This document shows positions 61,177 through 64,000 of a stretch of 64,000 bases of DNA, one piece after another (positions within the stretch are counted from its first letter, which is position 1; each line of letters opens with the position of its first letter). Under the pieces are notes generated by a model that was not told where the DNA came from, did not search any database, and saw only the letters and a list, made by a program, of their open reading frames with translations. This DNA is from CAZPQM01 sp964588995 (GTDB lineage Bacteria; Pseudomonadota; Alphaproteobacteria; Rickettsiales; UBA8987): positions 61,163 to 125,162 of the forward strand of contig CAZPQM010000004.1 of NCBI GenBank assembly GCA_964588995.1, in the 5' to 3' direction. The position numbers and the translations under genes are program-made.

Positions 61177-61773
61177 ATGACAGATCTGAATAGCTTAATG
61201 GCCGATTTGGCCGAGATAAATAAGATTACCAGCACGCTTGGAAAAGCGGGTGTGCGGTCTGATAACATAAACTTAGAAGACCGCTATACGAACGAGTTTG
61301 TGCTAACGATGCACAAGCTGGATGGTGTGGCGAATAAAAACGAGAAGCCACAGAATGCTGAACTGATTCAGGTATCTGAGCCGGCATCCGAGCCCGAATA
61401 TTCCTACGCGATGCCAAATGAAGAAGTAGATGCGGAAGAAGATCGTGAAGGCGATAAGGATCAGGGAAGTGGTTTAAATCCTGATGAATTTGAGAGCGAG
61501 AGGTACCAAGAAGAAAAAATAGCAGAAGCTGCAAAAAAAGAAGAAGAGTTGGCAAAAGAAAGAGAAAAACGTTCAGAGGAACAAGAACACTTTGCTAGTC
61601 AGGAACGCATAGAAGAGATACATAAATTTTTGTATGCACTGAGTGAGAGTGAAAAAGATAAAGGTTTTAATCCTCATCGATCGAAGCTTGGTGAATTTTC
61701 ACCTACCGCTGAAGCAGGCCTCTCGAAAGAACGTGGCATCGGGCTTGCAGACTCCGGTGTGCATTTAGGATAA
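61177..61773 (+). CDS. Unknown acidic coiled-coil protein inside the GTA locus
   Basis: A 198-residue hydrophilic protein I do not recognise. Residues ~1-55 may form helix (LMADLAEINKITSTLGKAG). Residues ~60-105 are very acidic (NEEVDAEEDREGDKDQG). Residues ~105-165 are a charged helix likely to coil (EEKIAEAAKKEEELAKEREKR). The tail has Gly/Ser. There is no signal peptide or membrane helix. Its base use is richer in A than its neighbours, and it has its own promoter and terminator and no ribosome-binding site. It lies where GTA tail genes g8-g12 should be. Function unknown. Confidence 0.7.
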   Translation: MTDLNSLMADLAEINKITSTLGKAGVRSDNINLEDRYTNEFVLTMHKLDGVANKNEKPQNAELIQVSEPASEPEYSYAMPNEEVDAEEDREGDKDQGSGLNPDEFESERYQEEKIAEAAKKEEELAKEREKRSEEQEHFASQERIEEIHKFLYALSESEKDKGFNPHRSKLGEFSPTAEAGLSKERGIGLADSGVHLG

Positions 61774-61798
61774 TTAAAATAACTATACTACAACAACA

Positions 61799-61821
61799 AG
61801 GGCCCTCGCGGCCCTTTTTTT
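61799..61821 (+). terminator. Rho-independent terminator of the accessory gene
   Basis: GGGCC (61800-61804) and GGCCC (61810-61814) pair around a CTCGC loop, and a run of seven T residues follows. It lies 26 bases after the stop at 61773. Confidence 0.9.
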
Positions 61822-61822
61822 G

Positions 61823-62192
61823 TGTCATCGCGAACGAAGTGAAGCGATCTCGTGCTGTTGAATTCTTCATGAGATTGCCGCGCGGCTTCGCCGCTCGCAA
61901 TGACGAAGTTTGCTTCCCTCGGACTTGATCCGAGGGTCTTCCATGTTTGCAGCATGAGGGCTCTGTCTTTTTGCGAAGATACCCGGGTCAAGCCCGGGTA
62001 AAACAGTTAGGGATGAGCCCGGGTAAAACAGTTTAGGGCAAGCCCGGGTAAAATAAATCCTTCCACATCAGATTGCCGCGCGGCTTCGCCGCTCGCAATG
62101 ACGAATGCACTCACCCTGACTCTTACCCCAAGGGAAAGCGAATACCGCCTGTCATCGCGAGGAGCGTAAGCGACGCGGCGATCTTAGGCCGA
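61823..62192. repeat. Repeat block upstream of the DUF2163 tail gene
   Basis: The 440-base gap includes a family-A palindrome (61823-61905), a CCCTCGGACTTGATCCGAGGG hairpin (61916-61936), a CCCGGG hairpin at 61981-62000, and three direct tandem copies of a ~25-bp unit beginning AGCCCGGGTAAAA (61991, 62016, 62041). A right half of family A (62070-62104) and a left half (62150-62192) follow. The only gene signal is the AGGAGA before the ATG at 62214. Confidence 0.85.
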
Positions 62193-62213
62193 TTATATTT
62201 ACAGGAGAGCTTT

Positions 62214-63065
62214 ATGAAATCGATCAGTACGGCACTGCAACAGCATCTGCAGCAGGAGGTGACCAGCCTGGCCTATTGCTGGAAGCTGACGCGCGAAGAT
62301 GGCGTCGCGCTAGGCTTTACCACGCATGATCAGCCGATCAGCTATGACGGGCTGAGCTACGAACCGGCTTCCGGCTTTGATCTGGATAGCTATAACAGCC
62401 ATAGTAATCTGGCGGAAGATGGCGTGAATGCGCTTGGCATCCTATCGAGTGAGGCGATCACCGAAGCGGATATACTTGCCGGGCGCTATGAGGGCGCGAC
62501 GGTCGAGCTGTTTATGCTGAATTATGAAGATACGACACAAGGAACGCTCGAAATACGCAGCGGCACCATCAAGGCGATTGAATGGCAGGACGGCGCGTTT
62601 CGCGCTGAGCTGGTCGGGTTGACGGACACGCTCGGGAATACGATTGGCAGCCTTTATTCGCCCACCTGCCGGGCAGTGCTGGGCGATAGCCGCTGCAAGG
62701 TTGATCTCACAGCATATACGTTTACGGGAACAATTACCGCCGTCACCAGCCGCACGCGTTTTACCGACGATACGCTCACCCAGCAGGCAGGTTATTTCAG
62801 TCACGGTACTGTAACGTTTACTAGCGGGCTGAACGCAGGCATAGCCATGGAAGTGCGGCGCTATGCTGCGGGCGGTGAGATACAGACCGTTCTGCCGATG
62901 CCGTATGACGTGGCGGCCGGAGATAATTTCACTATCGTTACCGGATGCGACAAGCTGTTTACAACCTGTAAAAACACATTCGATAACGTGGTCAATTTCC
63001 GCGGTGAACCGCATGTACCGGGTATTGACCGTATGCTCGAGACCTCCTCGACGCGGAGTGACTAA
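62214..63065 (+). CDS. DUF2163 tail protein (GTA g13-like)
   Basis: A 283-residue protein with the BR0599/DUF2163 pattern. It starts MKSISTALQQHLQQEVTSLAYCWKLTREDG and continues GFTTHDQPISYDGLSYEP, NALGILSSEAITEADILAGRYEGATVELF, and SPTCRAVLGDSRCKVDL. The Cys-rich end (GCDKLFTTCKNTFDNVVNFRGEPHVPG) is the conserved GTA hub-protein motif that binds Fe-S or metal in related tail hubs. ATG at 62214 has AGGAGA upstream; the frame opens far earlier but through repeats. It is the normal neighbour of g14, but g8-g12 are absent before it. Confidence 0.9.
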   Translation: MKSISTALQQHLQQEVTSLAYCWKLTREDGVALGFTTHDQPISYDGLSYEPASGFDLDSYNSHSNLAEDGVNALGILSSEAITEADILAGRYEGATVELFMLNYEDTTQGTLEIRSGTIKAIEWQDGAFRAELVGLTDTLGNTIGSLYSPTCRAVLGDSRCKVDLTAYTFTGTITAVTSRTRFTDDTLTQQAGYFSHGTVTFTSGLNAGIAMEVRRYAAGGEIQTVLPMPYDVAAGDNFTIVTGCDKLFTTCKNTFDNVVNFRGEPHVPGIDRMLETSSTRSD

Positions 63066-63074
63066 CAGTGTCTA
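63062..63074. repeat. Solo end matching the MITE-like terminal repeat
   Basis: CTAACAGTGTCTA here is identical to the outer 13 bases of the right end at 56098-56110. It overlaps the stop codon of the DUF2163 gene. No matching second end is visible. Confidence 0.4.
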
Positions 63075-63114
63075 GCTTTGGCGCTTTCGTGAGTTAACAC
63101 AAAATGAGAATAGT

Positions 63115-63696
63115 ATGTCCATATCAGTTTTGAGTGGTGAGCGTTCTAATCATATCGTCAGCGAAGCCCGCAGCTGGCTCGGCACGCCGTTTAAACATCA
63201 GGGGCGGGTGAAGGGTGTCGGATGCGATTGCATCGGATTGATTGCGGGTGTAGCCAGGGCGTTAAAACTGCCAAGTCGGCAGGGTGGATGGCTGCATGAG
63301 TATGACAGGTGCGACTATCCGCGCGAGCCGGGTGGTATGCAGTTGCAGGAAATGCTGGAGCGGCATTTGGTTTCGGTAAAGGATCATGTATCCCCGTCAT
63401 TGCGAGCGAAGCGAAGCAATCTCAGGCAGAGTAACACCGCAGGAGATTGCTTCGGGATTTCATCCCTCGCAATAACGCGTGTTATCCACCCCGCTAATAT
63501 CCTCCTCTTCCGCATCGAACAACAGCCCCAGCATGTGGCGCTGATGAGCCGTGATACGCACATGATTCACGCCTATGCCCCGGCAAGTAAAGTCGTGGAG
63601 GTGCGGTTGGATAGCTACTGGCACGAGCGGCTGGTCGCCGTGTTTCGTTTTGCCGGGGGTGATTATACCCAACTGTTATCCCGAGGAGGGCTTTAG
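63115..63696 (+). CDS. NlpC/P60 peptidase (GTA g14-like), with an in-frame palindromic insert
   Basis: A 193-residue cell-wall peptidase thought to help the GTA tail penetrate the envelope. The catalytic Cys39 lies in GVGCDCIGLIAGVARAL, and His140 lies in QPQHVALM; the IHAYAP motif follows. Residues ~93-124 are encoded by a family-A palindrome (63394-63480). The last ~8 residues (LLSRGGL) come from another repeat that supplies the stop. The start MSISVLSGER has only a weak purine tract upstream. Catalytic residues are intact, so activity is possible. Confidence 0.88.
   Translation: MSISVLSGERSNHIVSEARSWLGTPFKHQGRVKGVGCDCIGLIAGVARALKLPSRQGGWLHEYDRCDYPREPGGMQLQEMLERHLVSVKDHVSPSLRAKRSNLRQSNTAGDCFGISSLAITRVIHPANILLFRIEQQPQHVALMSRDTHMIHAYAPASKVVEVRLDSYWHERLVAVFRFAGGDYTQLLSRGGL
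63394..63480. repeat. Family-A palindrome inside the GTA peptidase gene
   Basis: CCGTCATTGCGAGCGAAGCG and CCCTCGCAATAACGCG are the ends, with GAAGCAATCTC / GAGATTGCTTC as inner arms (perfect). It is 87 bases (29 codons) and keeps the gene in frame. Confidence 0.9.
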
Positions 63697-64000
63697 CCCG
63701 ACGTGGTGATCTTTAGGCCGCAGCACGAGATTGCTTCGTCGTTTCACTCCTCGCAATGACGGGCTAAATAACATCGTCATCGCGAACGCAGTGAAGCGAT
63801 CTCAGGCCGCATATACGCAGCCGCAAGAGATTGCCGCGCTCCCGATGGTCGCTCGCAATGACGGTTTGCCCTCACCCTAACCCTCTCGTCATGCGGGAGA
63901 GGGAATACAAGAACATAACCTCTCCCTCTGGGAGAGGTCGAGACAGCGAGCTGGCGAGGGTGAGGGAAATGATTCAAGCATGGCCCCCCCTCCCAACCCC
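63673..64000. repeat. Terminal repeat block, including the 3' end of the GTA peptidase gene
   Basis: 63673-63765 is a family-A palindrome with a decayed left end (TTATCCCGAGGAGGGCTTTAG against GTCATCGCGAGGAGGGCTTTAG at 5790); it encodes the end of the peptidase and its stop. 63775-63864 is a full family-A element. 63865-63965 are 'CCTCACCC...GAGGGTGAGGG' units, and a 'CCCCCCTCCCAACC' unit runs off the window. No gene is seen after 63696. Confidence 0.85.

Noticed and set aside
61981..62055. CRISPR array
   Set aside because: The AGCCCGGGTAAAA units are only 25 bases apart with no unique spacers and no cas genes nearby; they are tandem repeats.

Overview
This window looks like the chromosome of a Gram-negative alphaproteobacterium of roughly 50-55% GC. 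The evidence is the gene order: lpxA-fabZ-lpxD-skp-bamA-rseP-dxr-cdsA-uppS-frr-pyrH-tsf-rpsB on the minus strand, a full mraZ-to-ftsZ division and cell-wall cluster continuing into lpxC-bamD-recN-ligA, a dnaG-rpoD pair, a long-type serC with serA, and genes of the Rhodobacter-type gene transfer agent (GTA). Order-level placement is not possible from sequence alone. The dispersed palindromes and broken GTA locus resemble what is known from Rickettsiales and other deep or host-associated alphaproteobacteria, but that is inference.

Layout. 1-12.4 kb (minus strand): lipid A, outer-membrane assembly, isoprenoid and phospholipid synthesis, and translation genes. 12.5-17.1 kb: a twin-transmembrane protein, a BrnT/BrnA toxin-antitoxin pair, an etfB-etfA operon with an unknown membrane-anchored gene between the subunits, a TerB/DjlA-like protein with a degenerate J domain, and a peptidoglycan amidase. 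17.5-20.6 kb: RNase P RNA, a RelE/Xre toxin-antitoxin pair, and two tandem DUF1189 membrane proteins. 21.2-46.8 kb: the dcw cluster (mraZ, rsmH, ftsL, ftsI, murE, murF, mraY, murD, ftsW, murG, murC, murB, ddl, ftsQ, ftsA, ftsZ), then lpxC, bamD, recN and ligA. 46.9-55.7 kb: pepP, rpoD and dnaG (minus), serC and serA. 55.8-63.7 kb: a MITE-like element and an incomplete GTA structural locus (portal, prohead protease, capsid, two head-tail connector genes, then DUF2163 and NlpC/P60 tail genes). The middle tail genes are missing and a lone acidic gene sits in their place.

The distinctive feature is heavy seeding with palindromic repeats of several families. They fill most intergenic gaps, nest inside each other, and lie in frame inside murE, ligA and the GTA peptidase gene. 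Other notable signals are two oppositely oriented arrays of MraZ boxes around the mraZ promoter, a 275-bp element with 33-bp terminal inverted repeats, and a probably leaderless accessory gene inside the GTA locus. All calls come from reading the sequence. No database search was run.
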